A stretch of DNA of 33,180 nt from Cytophagaceae bacterium (lineage in GTDB: Bacteria > Bacteroidota > Bacteroidia > Cytophagales > Flexibacteraceae), in contig CANETC010000015.1 in assembly GCA_947441055.1 (NCBI GenBank), positions 1-33,180 of the forward strand, given 5' to 3'. Positions 6,475-14,968 of this stretch are shown here, one piece after another. The position numbers and the translations under genes were made by a program. Under the pieces are notes generated by a model. The model worked only from the letters and a program-made list of their open reading frames with translations. It was not told where the DNA came from and did not search any database. The stretch's first letter is position 1. Each line of letters opens with the position of its first letter.

Positions 6475-9400
6475 ATGATTTTTTTCAAACAAATCCTTGG
6501 ATTTCTGGCAGCATGCCTGTTTTCCATTACCATGGCAAGTGCACAGGTAACTGTCACTTATAAGGTTGACATCAGCAATTATCTGGCTGGTGGTGCCACT
6601 TTGGGTGTAGGCGGAATTCGAATCGGCGGCAATTTTGGTGCATTAAATTCTCCTTTGCCCGATTGGATGCCTTCCGCCGTTCAGTGCGGCATGAGCAATA
6701 CCGGCAACAATGTATGGTCGATTTCTGTGACTTATCCGGCCACCTCTGTTGGTGAGACGCAGTTCTACAAATTTGTAAACAACGATTGGGGAACAAACGA
6801 GGGTGTAGCCGGCTCAACAATTGCCACTGGCGGATGTGGAGTAGATGACGGCGCTGGCAACATCAACCGAACGTTTGTTATCCCAGCTTCCAATGCCACA
6901 GTTTGCTTTTTTTGGGATGCCTGTACCAGTTGCCAGCAGTCAGGCACATTACCAACGGCTACGACTCTTTCACCGGCAACTGCGATTACCGACAATTCTG
7001 CAACTGTCGGTGGTTCATCCGCAGGTACTGGCATCACAGCCCGGGGCATTTGCTATGCCACCACCCAAAACCCGACTATTGCCAATTCCAGTGCATCCTC
7101 CGGAAATGGAGCCGGTGATTTCAATTCAAACCTGGGTGGACTAATGCCCGCCACAACCTATTATGCCAGGGCTTTTGCGACCAATTCTTCTGGTACAGGT
7201 TATGGAAACCAAATCAGTTTCACTACCCTCCCATCCCTGGATATCGTAGCAACTACAGGAACTTCCTCCAATTTGGGTTCCACTACTGCCGATGTTTCAG
7301 GATTTGTAAGCGGAACCAATATTACTTCCAGAGGCATTTGTTTTTCGACGAGCCAAAATCCAACAATGGCCAATTCAGTGGCAAATGCTGGAACCGGATC
7401 CGGAAGTTTTACTGCCAACCTGACCGGCCTTACTCCGAGCACGAACTATTATGCAAGGGCATTCGGAAGCGGACCAGCTGGAACATCTTATGGGAATCAA
7501 ATTTCCTTTACCACCCAGGCAGCACAGCCTCTGGGCATCACAATTACATTTAAAGTTGACATAAGCAATTACCTTACAGCTGGAAATACGCTGGGCGCAA
7601 ATGGGATTCGGATTGCAGGAAACTTCGCAGATCGCGGGGCAACTGTGAACGGAAATGCCATGGCAAACTGGACACCTTCAGATCCATTTTCTGGCATGAA
7701 TGACGAAGGAAACAACATCTGGTCCACGGACATTACCTTCCCAAGCAATTCCACCGGCCAAACCCTTACTTACAAATTTGTAAACAACGACTGGGGAACC
7801 AATGAAGGAACCGACCCAACGAATACAATCGTTTCCGGTGGTTGCGGAGTTGATGATGGTACCGGCAATGTTAACCGTACCCTTGTGATTCCTGCCAGTG
7901 TACAAACACTGGAATTTTGCTGGGATAAATGCACACCATGTGCAGGCACACCAAGTGCGCCGATCGTGACATCGGCGGCAGCCGCAACTGCTATTACTTC
8001 CAACTCTGCATCCATTTCAGGAACCGCAACAGGAACTGGCATCACCGCCCGCGGTGTTTGTTATGGCACTTCCCAAAACCCAAGCATTGCCAACACCGTC
8101 TCAAATGCCGGAACTGGCGAAGGAAGTTTTACCGCAAACCTCAGCGGGCTTTCTCCTGCAACGCTTTACTATGCAAGGGCATTTGCCACCAACGCAAGCG
8201 GCACTTCTTATGGATCAGAAATTTCGTTTACCACCCAGCCAGGTACACCGGTGCAGACCGTCAATGTCACATACAAAGTGGATGTAACAAATTACATCGC
8301 TGCCGGTAACACAATCGCTGGAAACGGCATTCGCATCGCCGGTAACTTCGCCGACCGTGGGGCCAAAGTAAACGGTACCGCCATGGTGAACTGGACACCA
8401 ACAGATACAGCATCCAGAATGACCAATACCGGAAACAACATCTGGTCCATCACGGTTACTTACGCCGATAGTTCTGTGGGCAAGACGCAGCAGTACAAGT
8501 TTGTAAACGGTAACTGGGGAAATAATGAAGGTGGTATTGGCTCTGGCATCGTCACCGGAAACTGCGGAGTTGATGATGGTGGCGGAAACATTAACCGGAC
8601 CTATGTTATTACTTCCACCACCCAAACCCTAACGTATTGCTGGGATCAGTGTGTTGCCTGTACAACGGCCAGCGCTCCGGTTGTAACAACCGCCGCTTCC
8701 GCAACTGCCATCACCGCCAATAGCGCGTCCCTCGATGGTACCGCAACCGGAACTGGCATCACCGCCCGCGGTGTTTGTTATGGCACTACCCAAAACCCAA
8801 GCATTGCCAACACCGTCTCAAATGCCGGAACAGGGGAAGGAAGTTTTACCGCAAACCTCAGCGGGCTTTCTCCTGCAACCTTTTACTATGCAAGGGCATT
8901 TGCCACCAATGCCACCGGCACTTCTTATGGATCAGAAATTTCATTTACCACATTGCCTGCTCAGGTTCAAGGTGTGAATGTGACATTCAAAGTAGATGTA
9001 ACAAATTACATCGCGGGCGGAAGTACCATTGGTGCAGGTGGAATCCGGATTGCGGGAAACTTTGCAGACCGTGGCGCCAAGGTAAATGGAACCAACATGG
9101 TAAACTGGACGCCAACAGACGCAGCCTCTGCTATGACAAATACTGGAAATAACATCTGGTCTATCGCCATTACATACCCGGATTCTTCCATTGCAAAGAC
9201 CCAAACCTATAAATTCGTCAACAACGACTGGGGCACCAACGAAGGAACCGATCCATTGAATAACATCGCCAGCGGAGGTTGTGGTGTGGACGACGGAACA
9301 GGCAACATCAACCGCACCTTGGTGATTCCATCAGCCAACAGCAATTTGACTTATTGTTGGGATCAGTGCACGAGCACTTGTGTGGTAACCTCCCTTGAAG

Positions 9401-9630
9401 AAATTAATTTGCCAACCACAACTGCAGCATACCCGAATCCTTTCTCCAGTAATTTGATTGTTGAAAGCCGAAACGCCGGGAAATTCCGCCTGATTTCAGT
9501 TCTTGGCAAGGTTGTGATGGAAGGCCAGTTGAACCTAGGGAAAAACAGCATTGAAACTTCAAGCCTTGGAAACGGACTTTACATTCTAAGCAGTGATGGA
9601 CAATCAATTCAACGCCTGTTGAAAAAGTAA
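6475..9630 (+). CDS. T9SS-secreted multidomain protein, starch-binding-like and FnIII modules
   Basis: A 1,051-residue exported protein with signal peptide MIFFKQILGFLAACLFSITM-ASAQ. Two kinds of module alternate. Type 1 (about 130 residues; about 25-154, 355-490, 594-730, 831-970) starts TYKVDISNYL, has GIRIAGNFADRG and YKFVNNDWGTNEG, and ends FCWDKCTPC with conserved cysteines. It resembles the CBM20/CBM48-like fold found in Bacteroidota secreted proteins. Type 2 (about 90 residues; about 162-253, 255-348, 492-587, 732-826) is the FnIII-like kind with ARGVCYGT, TYYARAFATN and GTSYGSEISFTT. Residues 974-1051 form a T9SS type A sorting domain (YPNPFSSN, GNGLYIL). There is no catalytic domain, so glycan binding or adhesion at the cell surface is the likely role, by inference. 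The frame extends upstream to a TTG at 6415, but the signal peptide fixes the start at 6475. Confidence 0.88.
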   Translation: MIFFKQILGFLAACLFSITMASAQVTVTYKVDISNYLAGGATLGVGGIRIGGNFGALNSPLPDWMPSAVQCGMSNTGNNVWSISVTYPATSVGETQFYKFVNNDWGTNEGVAGSTIATGGCGVDDGAGNINRTFVIPASNATVCFFWDACTSCQQSGTLPTATTLSPATAITDNSATVGGSSAGTGITARGICYATTQNPTIANSSASSGNGAGDFNSNLGGLMPATTYYARAFATNSSGTGYGNQISFTTLPSLDIVATTGTSSNLGSTTADVSGFVSGTNITSRGICFSTSQNPTMANSVANAGTGSGSFTANLTGLTPSTNYYARAFGSGPAGTSYGNQISFTTQAAQPLGITITFKVDISNYLTAGNTLGANGIRIAGNFADRGATVNGNAMANWTPSDPFSGMNDEGNNIWSTDITFPSNSTGQTLTYKFVNNDWGTNEGTDPTNTIVSGGCGVDDGTGNVNRTLVIPASVQTLEFCWDKCTPCAGTPSAPIVTSAAAATAITSNSASISGTATGTGITARGVCYGTSQNPSIANTVSNAGTGEGSFTANLSGLSPATLYYARAFATNASGTSYGSEISFTTQPGTPVQTVNVTYKVDVTNYIAAGNTIAGNGIRIAGNFADRGAKVNGTAMVNWTPTDTASRMTNTGNNIWSITVTYADSSVGKTQQYKFVNGNWGNNEGGIGSGIVTGNCGVDDGGGNINRTYVITSTTQTLTYCWDQCVACTTASAPVVTTAASATAITANSASLDGTATGTGITARGVCYGTTQNPSIANTVSNAGTGEGSFTANLSGLSPATFYYARAFATNATGTSYGSEISFTTLPAQVQGVNVTFKVDVTNYIAGGSTIGAGGIRIAGNFADRGAKVNGTNMVNWTPTDAASAMTNTGNNIWSIAITYPDSSIAKTQTYKFVNNDWGTNEGTDPLNNIASGGCGVDDGTGNINRTLVIPSANSNLTYCWDQCTSTCVVTSLEEINLPTTTAAYPNPFSSNLIVESRNAGKFRLISVLGKVVMEGQLNLGKNSIETSSLGNGLYILSSDGQSIQRLLKK
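8034..8235 (+). repeat. Intragenic repeat, copy 1 (third FnIII-like module)
   Basis: This block inside the first secreted paralogue matches 8751-8952 with about 10 differences in 202 bases by hand count, roughly 95% identity, at an offset of 717 bases. The offset equals one type 1 plus one type 2 module. Confidence 0.85.
8751..8952 (+). repeat. Intragenic repeat, copy 2 (fourth FnIII-like module)
   Basis: Partner of 8034-8235. The starch-binding-like modules that follow each copy are only about three-quarters identical in DNA over the part compared, so the near identity is confined to the FnIII-like module. Confidence 0.85.
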
Positions 9631-9651
9631 ATCCATCCATTTTTTCATTGG

Positions 9652-9683
9652 AAGACCGGTGCGAAAGTGCCGGTCTTTTTTTT
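9652..9683 (+). terminator. Rho-independent terminator after first secreted paralogue
   Basis: AAGACCGG at 9652-9659 pairs with CCGGTCTT at 9670-9677 and is followed by a run of eight T ending at 9683. It lies 22 bases after the stop codon and separates the two paralogues into distinct transcripts. Confidence 0.88.
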
Positions 9684-9725
9684 GAAAAACAGTTAGAAAA
9701 TCAGCCAAGCACAGTTAGCAAAACC

Positions 9726-9756
9726 TTTGCGGCAGCCGATAAGAAACCTACATTTG
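9726..9756 (+). promoter_or_regulatory. Bacteroidota-type promoter for second secreted paralogue
   Basis: TTTG at 9726-9729, a 19-base spacer, and TACATTTG at 9749-9756 match the Bacteroidota -33 TTTG and -7 TAnnTTTG consensus exactly. Transcription would begin around 9762, giving a leader of about 30 bases before the ATG at 9791. The preceding terminator makes a promoter here necessary. Confidence 0.7.
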
Positions 9757-9790
9757 CATCTCTCTATTACTTCATTACCTACATTTTAAC

Positions 9791-11890
9791 ATGAAATTTT
9801 CCAAACGCATTCTGCTTGCAATAAGCTTTCTTCTATTGATGGAAATGCCCTCAATGGCGCAGGTGAATATTACCTATGTAGTGGACATTAGCCTTTACCT
9901 CGATTCTGGAAATGTACTCGATACCGGAGGAATGCGAATTGGAGGCCGTTTCAGTTCGATGGGAATAAACAACATTCCTGACTGGACGCCGTCTTCGAAT
10001 CCCTGCAAAATGACAAATACCGGAAACAATCGCTGGAGCATTACCATTTCCTATCCGGATTCAGCCAAAGGGAAAGCCCAAGATTTTAAATTCGTGAACG
10101 GAAATTGGGGCACTGGAAAAGACGAAAGGTCCCCCGACCTGACTGGTTGCGGCTATATCAGCGGTGGCAATGTGAACCGCAGAATCATCGTTCCAAACCA
10201 AGACAGCACTTATTTGTATTGCTGGAACAGATGTTCGCCATGTCCGGTTCAATTTGTGGTGAGCACAGGAAACGCCTCCGCCATCACCAGCAATTCGGCC
10301 ACTGTAAGCGGCTTTGTAACTGGGACAGGCATCATCGAACAAGGCATCTGCTATGGCACAAACGCCAACCCCACGGTTGTAAATTCTTATACTTACGCTG
10401 ATCCCGGTTCAGGAAATGGAAATTTCAGTGCCAACCTAAGCATGCTTAATCCTGGTACGGTTTATTATTTCAGGACCTATGCAAGAAAAAGTGGAGGCTA
10501 CACATATGGAAACATTAACACCTTCACCACCCAAGTTCCCGGCCAATTTACCAGCATCACTTACAAAGTGAATGTGGGTAATTACCTGGCCATGGGCAAC
10601 ACCATCGGAGCCAATGGAATCCGAATTGCCGGAAATTTCATGAGCCTGGGTGCAAAAAAAGGGGGAATGAGCATACCAAACTGGATTCCTACAGACTCAA
10701 GCTGCGCAATGCAAAACATGGGAGGAAATATTTGGGCAATCACCATCTATTACCCGGATACTGCCATCGGAAAGGTTCAGCTTTACAAGTTTGTCAACAA
10801 CAATTGGGGACCCAATAGCAATGAAGGTTCAGACAGCTTGCTTGCAGCTGGTTGCGGAATTTTAGAAGGAACCGTCATCCACAGGATTTTCACCATTCCC
10901 GACACAGACCATACCCTTGAATTCTGCTGGGACAGGTGCAGTTCGGTTTGTGGTCCATTGCCTACGGCCCCAACCGTAAGTACCGGAGGTAGCGCCTCTG
11001 CGATTACCGCAAATTCGGCCACTGTTTCGGGCTCAGCCTCCGGAACGGGTATCTCAGCCAGAGGCGTCTGCTTTGACTTGGCCCCAAGCCCTACCACCAG
11101 TGATTCTGTCGTTGCTGCGGCTCCGGGTTCAGAGAATTTCACTGTGAATCTAATCAACCTGCAGCCCAACACCACTTATTACGCCAGGGCATTTGCGAGC
11201 AATCCGATGGGAACCAGTTATGGTAGCGAAATCAGTTTTACAACTGCCGTGGCCGTTCAGTTTTTCAACATAACTTATTCCGTTGACATCAGCTTGTATC
11301 TTGCACAGGGAAATACCGTTGGCCCAAATGGTATTCGGATCGGCGGCAATTTCGCAGATCAGGGTTGCACACTTCCAAACTGGACACCTTCTGCCCCGGC
11401 TTGTGCCATGACCGACAACGGCAACAACATCTGGTCCATCAGCATCCAATATCCTGATTCTGCTGCAGGAAATATTCAACGGTATAAATTTGTAAACAAT
11501 GACTGGGGCACAAATGAAGGTTCCGCAAATCTGGTGACAGGTGGCTGTGGCGTACAGGATGGTACCGATGTAAACAGGATTCTATCCATTCCCCAGTCTG
11601 CCAACACATTCACATTCTGCTGGGATTATTGCACATCCTTTTGCGAGGTTGGAAATGAGGCCCTCAAGAATAGACAAAGCATTGAAATCAGACCCAATCC
11701 GTTTGAGGAATCCATTGTGGTAAGTCTGGAAAAACCTTGCAAATATGAAATCACCAACCTAATGGGTCAAAAAGTCTTGCTTGGAGATCTCAATTCCGGC
11801 GATAACTCCATTGATACAAAGACAATTCAAAGCGGTATTTACTTGCTCAAAATGGAAGGAGCTGCCGCAATCAAAATTCACAAAAAATAA
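9791..11890 (+). CDS. T9SS-secreted paralogue, starch-binding-like and FnIII modules
   Basis: A 699-residue paralogue of the preceding protein. A signal peptide (MKFSKRILLAISFLLLMEM-PSMAQ) is followed by type 1 (25-152), FnIII-like (155-247), type 1 (253-388), FnIII-like (393-486), type 1 (491-619), and a T9SS type A sorting domain (about 628-699; IRPNPFEES, SGIYLLKM). Type 1 modules keep GIRIAGNF, YKFVNNDWGTNEG and the FCWDRCSS-C cysteines; the first is the most divergent (VNGNWGTGKDE). No enzymatic domain is present. Surface carbohydrate binding or adhesion is inferred from module type alone. It has its own promoter and terminator, so it is expressed apart from its larger neighbour. Confidence 0.88.
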   Translation: MKFSKRILLAISFLLLMEMPSMAQVNITYVVDISLYLDSGNVLDTGGMRIGGRFSSMGINNIPDWTPSSNPCKMTNTGNNRWSITISYPDSAKGKAQDFKFVNGNWGTGKDERSPDLTGCGYISGGNVNRRIIVPNQDSTYLYCWNRCSPCPVQFVVSTGNASAITSNSATVSGFVTGTGIIEQGICYGTNANPTVVNSYTYADPGSGNGNFSANLSMLNPGTVYYFRTYARKSGGYTYGNINTFTTQVPGQFTSITYKVNVGNYLAMGNTIGANGIRIAGNFMSLGAKKGGMSIPNWIPTDSSCAMQNMGGNIWAITIYYPDTAIGKVQLYKFVNNNWGPNSNEGSDSLLAAGCGILEGTVIHRIFTIPDTDHTLEFCWDRCSSVCGPLPTAPTVSTGGSASAITANSATVSGSASGTGISARGVCFDLAPSPTTSDSVVAAAPGSENFTVNLINLQPNTTYYARAFASNPMGTSYGSEISFTTAVAVQFFNITYSVDISLYLAQGNTVGPNGIRIGGNFADQGCTLPNWTPSAPACAMTDNGNNIWSISIQYPDSAAGNIQRYKFVNNDWGTNEGSANLVTGGCGVQDGTDVNRILSIPQSANTFTFCWDYCTSFCEVGNEALKNRQSIEIRPNPFEESIVVSLEKPCKYEITNLMGQKVLLGDLNSGDNSIDTKTIQSGIYLLKMEGAAAIKIHKK

Positions 11891-11911
11891 AAAATAACAG
11901 AATGAAATAAG

Positions 11912-11942
11912 AAAGGCTGCCGGAAAGGGCGGCCTTTTTTTT
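11912..11942 (+). terminator. Rho-independent terminator after second secreted paralogue
   Basis: AAAGGCTGCC at 11912-11921 pairs with GGCGGCCTTT at 11928-11937 with one G-U pair, followed by T residues to 11942. Confidence 0.88.
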
Positions 11943-12045
11943 AGTAAGAAGTAGCAGGCATGTAAGCAATTTTAAAAAGTAACACAACACAGAGTCAATT
12001 CTTTGGCTCACCTTTGTTGCACCATTACATGAAACCCTATCTGTT

Positions 12046-14145
12046 TTGAGACTTATTATTACCACTTTAGCCTTGGCACTCGCCTTGGTACCTAATAACG
12101 GTTCCGCACAAATTCAGGTGCAGATACCAGACCGCATCAAAGTTGCCGACATGGAATTACATATCCAGGAAGGGGCAAAAACCACGCTTACAACTTATGT
12201 AAGCAAACTTGTTTCCAACAATAAATATTTCAGGCAGATGGTGGACAGGGCCGATGCCTATCTGCCCATTGTGGAGAGAATTTTTCAGGAAGAAGGACTT
12301 CCAGATGACTTTAAGTATCTGGTCATTCAGGAATCGAGTCTGGTTTCTCACCTTGTAAGCACATCCAATGCAGTAGGTTACTGGCAGTTCAAAAAAGAAA
12401 CCGCTATCGAAATGGGCTTGAGGGTGGATGAAGAAATTGATGAGCGCATGGCCATCGTTCCAGCGTCCAAATCGGCTGCCAAGTATTTAATCCGGCACAA
12501 CCATTACATGCAGAACTGGGTATATTCGCTTTTGGGCTATTATGCCGGATTGGGCGGTGCCAAAGCCCTGATCAATCCCGAAAAAATTGGTTCCAAAACG
12601 CTGGATATTGATGAAAATACCCATTGGTACATCTTGAAATTTATCGCCCATAAAATTGCATTTGAACCGCATCTGTACAGAAATACCGCAAGTCCGAACC
12701 TCAGAATTCAGGAGTTTGCTGAATGTGAAAACAAAACCCTTGAGCAAATTTCAAAAGAAACAAATTACCCGCTCGATCAGCTTCAATTTTACAACCGCTG
12801 GGTGCTGAAAGGCTATATTCCCGGTGACCGTGACTATACCATTATCTTGCCAATTAAGCCTGAAGAAGGCGTTGTTTTCGACTCGCCGGTTTATGTGCGG
12901 GCTTCTCCTTCGGTTGACAAACTTGAACCATGGAGAGAGAAAATGCTATTTGGCTTAATTGAAAAACCTGTAACTCAATCCGAACCGGTTGTATTGGCCG
13001 ATGGCAAAACAGAAATCCCTGTATTCTTTGATTGGAACGGAATAAAAGCCATTCAGGCCAAGAAGGGAGACAATTCTTCCAGACTCGCATTGCTGGCAGG
13101 CATAGGACGGGATGAATTCCTAGAATACAATGACCTGCGGATTTTCGACCCGATTGTTCCTGGTGAAGTGTATTACGCAGACAACAAGAAAAATAAGGCA
13201 AAAATCCCTTTCCACACCGTTCAGCATGGTGAGACGCTTTGGGAAGTTGCCCAAAAATATGGCCTCAAAATGAAGTCACTCATGGCCAAAAACCGGATGC
13301 AGCGGCCTGAAAAACTGAAACCAGGAAGGGTCTTGTGGATGCGTCATATCCGCCCGGAAGATGAGCCAATCCGATTTGAGGCTGTGGCTGAACCGGCAAA
13401 ACTTCAGGCTCCGAAAGCGCCAGTTTTACAAACCAATGCCATTGCAGAAAAGCGGTTAGATTCTGCGCGAATGAAAAAAGCAGAAGTAAGGGCAATGGTG
13501 ATCATCGGCAAGGACAGCCTTCCCCAAACAGAAAATACAATTAGTCCGGCCGAAGTTGCGCTTACAGCAAAAGTTGAATCAGAAATTAAGCCTGATTCAA
13601 ATAAACCTGTAGTAGAAAATCAGACCATAGTTTCTCAAAATCAAACACCAGTAGAACCAGAGCAAGTTGCCCTTGTATCTTCCAACAATTCTCAGGTGCT
13701 TACCGAAAAGTTGGCAGAACCAAAGCCCGAAAAAGCAGCGCTCGTAATGCCAGAAGTTGTTGAAGGAACAATCACTGCACTTGAAGGCATGACCTGGTAC
13801 CGCATCAGCCGTCATTACCACAAATCACTCGACAGCCTTCAGGCTTGGAATGGAAATGACCAGAACCTAATGGCAGGAAGGAAGATTTATCTTGAAAGAA
13901 AGCTTCAGACAAACTTTCAGCCCAAGGCAGAAAAAATCCAGGATAAAGGAACAGCAGTTGAGATGGGCAAAATGCCCCTTGAAACCGCAGTTCTTGTTGA
14001 ATCTTATCAGGTGATGGCGGGCGAATCTTGCTATGGAATTGCCAGAAAGTTCGGAATGAAGGTTGAGCGGTTTCTTCAGATCAATGGAAAGGACCAGCCA
14101 ATTCTGAAAACCGGTGAAATTGTGAAGGTTGAAAAAATGCCTTAG
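12046..14145 (+). CDS. MltD-like lytic transglycosylase with LysM repeats
   Basis: A 699-residue periplasmic peptidoglycan lytic transglycosylase that cleaves the MurNAc-GlcNAc bond to give 1,6-anhydromuropeptides. A signal-like hydrophobic segment (LIITTLALALALVPNNGSAQ) is followed by the SLT domain at about 70-215 with the predicted catalytic E96 in VIQESSL and the AVGYWQFKKETA motif. Three clear LysM domains lie at about 388-432 (HTVQHGETLWEVAQKYG), 575-616 and 653-697, with a degenerate one near 338-378. Residues 440-560 are a low-complexity linker rich in E, P, K and V. The only in-frame start is TTG at 12046. An ATG 17 bases upstream is out of frame but would join if the T4 run at 12044-12047 had one more T (see findings). 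It converges on the hydrolase gene, sharing four bases. Confidence 0.9.
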   Translation: MRLIITTLALALALVPNNGSAQIQVQIPDRIKVADMELHIQEGAKTTLTTYVSKLVSNNKYFRQMVDRADAYLPIVERIFQEEGLPDDFKYLVIQESSLVSHLVSTSNAVGYWQFKKETAIEMGLRVDEEIDERMAIVPASKSAAKYLIRHNHYMQNWVYSLLGYYAGLGGAKALINPEKIGSKTLDIDENTHWYILKFIAHKIAFEPHLYRNTASPNLRIQEFAECENKTLEQISKETNYPLDQLQFYNRWVLKGYIPGDRDYTIILPIKPEEGVVFDSPVYVRASPSVDKLEPWREKMLFGLIEKPVTQSEPVVLADGKTEIPVFFDWNGIKAIQAKKGDNSSRLALLAGIGRDEFLEYNDLRIFDPIVPGEVYYADNKKNKAKIPFHTVQHGETLWEVAQKYGLKMKSLMAKNRMQRPEKLKPGRVLWMRHIRPEDEPIRFEAVAEPAKLQAPKAPVLQTNAIAEKRLDSARMKKAEVRAMVIIGKDSLPQTENTISPAEVALTAKVESEIKPDSNKPVVENQTIVSQNQTPVEPEQVALVSSNNSQVLTEKLAEPKPEKAALVMPEVVEGTITALEGMTWYRISRHYHKSLDSLQAWNGNDQNLMAGRKIYLERKLQTNFQPKAEKIQDKGTAVEMGKMPLETAVLVESYQVMAGESCYGIARKFGMKVERFLQINGKDQPILKTGEIVKVEKMP

Positions 14146-14960
14146 GATTTTTTAGCGAGATAGACCGCAAATTTTGCCAGCAAGCCTGCATGGCCTGTGT
14201 CGAGAATTAACCAATCTGCTGTCGGTAATTTTTTTCCAATCTGAGAAAACCGCTTGAGCGGAATAATGCCGTCATATTTGCCCAGAACAAGCAAAATTGG
14301 GATTGAGTTTTTTTTTGCATTTGAACTAAGGATTTGAATTTTAGGCCAAAGATTCCGAAAACCCAACCAGGTCCGAAGCACCCGATTTCTCCCTTCAGGA
14401 TAAGCCAATTCTGACATTGCGAAACGCCCCATAGAATCACGGAGCAAACCAAAACGCACAATTATTTTTACAAAAATTCTAAAAACAGGAAATGCCTGAA
14501 TTAAAAATCGAAGCAGTAATCTTCCGGGAATGGTTTCGGTAGCAAATTTATACCAGGGGTTCATCACCAAACCATCTGGAGCAAAAAGGGAAATACCCGA
14601 AAAAAGTGATGGCAGCAATTCATAGGCTTTCAGCAAAAACTTAGCACCCATGCTAAAACCCATCCAGTAGGCTTGGTCAATTTCAAGTTTGTCGAACAGC
14701 AGTTCAACTACTTTTTTCCATGCGGATGGTTTCAATGGGGAAGAGCCTTCAATTGTGCTCTCCCCATGATAAAAAATATGCAAACTCAGGAAAGAATACT
14801 GATTTCCAAGAACATCATAAACAGGTGAAAAACTTCGAAAATCCTGTCCATATCCGTGGATGAAAACCATCCATGGCCGGTTTAATTTTTCCAGTGTCTT
14901 GTATTCAAGCCGACAGGATTCATATTCAATGAAGCCAGTTTGCCAGTCTTCTTCCTTCAT
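14142..14960 (-). CDS. Alpha/beta-fold hydrolase
   Basis: A 272-residue alpha/beta hydrolase of unknown substrate. The oxyanion-hole motif is HGYGQD (35-40). The predicted catalytic triad is S103 in GFSMGAK, D230 in LGKYDGIIP and H257 in DTGHAG. No signal peptide is seen. Residues 125-180 form a hydrophobic cap that could meet a lipid or acyl substrate. The frame stays open back into the thiolase gene, but the ATG at 14960 lies 8 bases after the thiolase stop and gives a normal N-terminus. It is the last gene of the phosphatase-thiolase-hydrolase operon. An acyl-ester or thioester substrate would suit the thiolase neighbour, but this is a guess. Confidence 0.88.
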   Translation of the reverse strand: MKEEDWQTGFIEYESCRLEYKTLEKLNRPWMVFIHGYGQDFRSFSPVYDVLGNQYSFLSLHIFYHGESTIEGSSPLKPSAWKKVVELLFDKLEIDQAYWMGFSMGAKFLLKAYELLPSLFSGISLFAPDGLVMNPWYKFATETIPGRLLLRFLIQAFPVFRIFVKIIVRFGLLRDSMGRFAMSELAYPEGRNRVLRTWLGFRNLWPKIQILSSNAKKNSIPILLVLGKYDGIIPLKRFSQIGKKLPTADWLILDTGHAGLLAKFAVYLAKKS

Positions 14961-14968
14961 TTCGGAAA

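Noticed and set aside
6765-9204. Numerous antisense and alternate-frame open frames inside the first secreted paralogue
   Set aside because: Repeated codon patterns of the modules recreate the same frames in each module, so they are by-products of the repeat structure.
6475-11890. Polysaccharide utilisation locus
   Set aside because: No SusC/SusD-like pair, sulfatase or glycoside hydrolase is encoded nearby; only binding-type modules are seen.
12002-12016. CACCTTTG as a -7 box for the transglycosylase gene
   Set aside because: One mismatch in the critical TA and no TTTG at the expected distance upstream.
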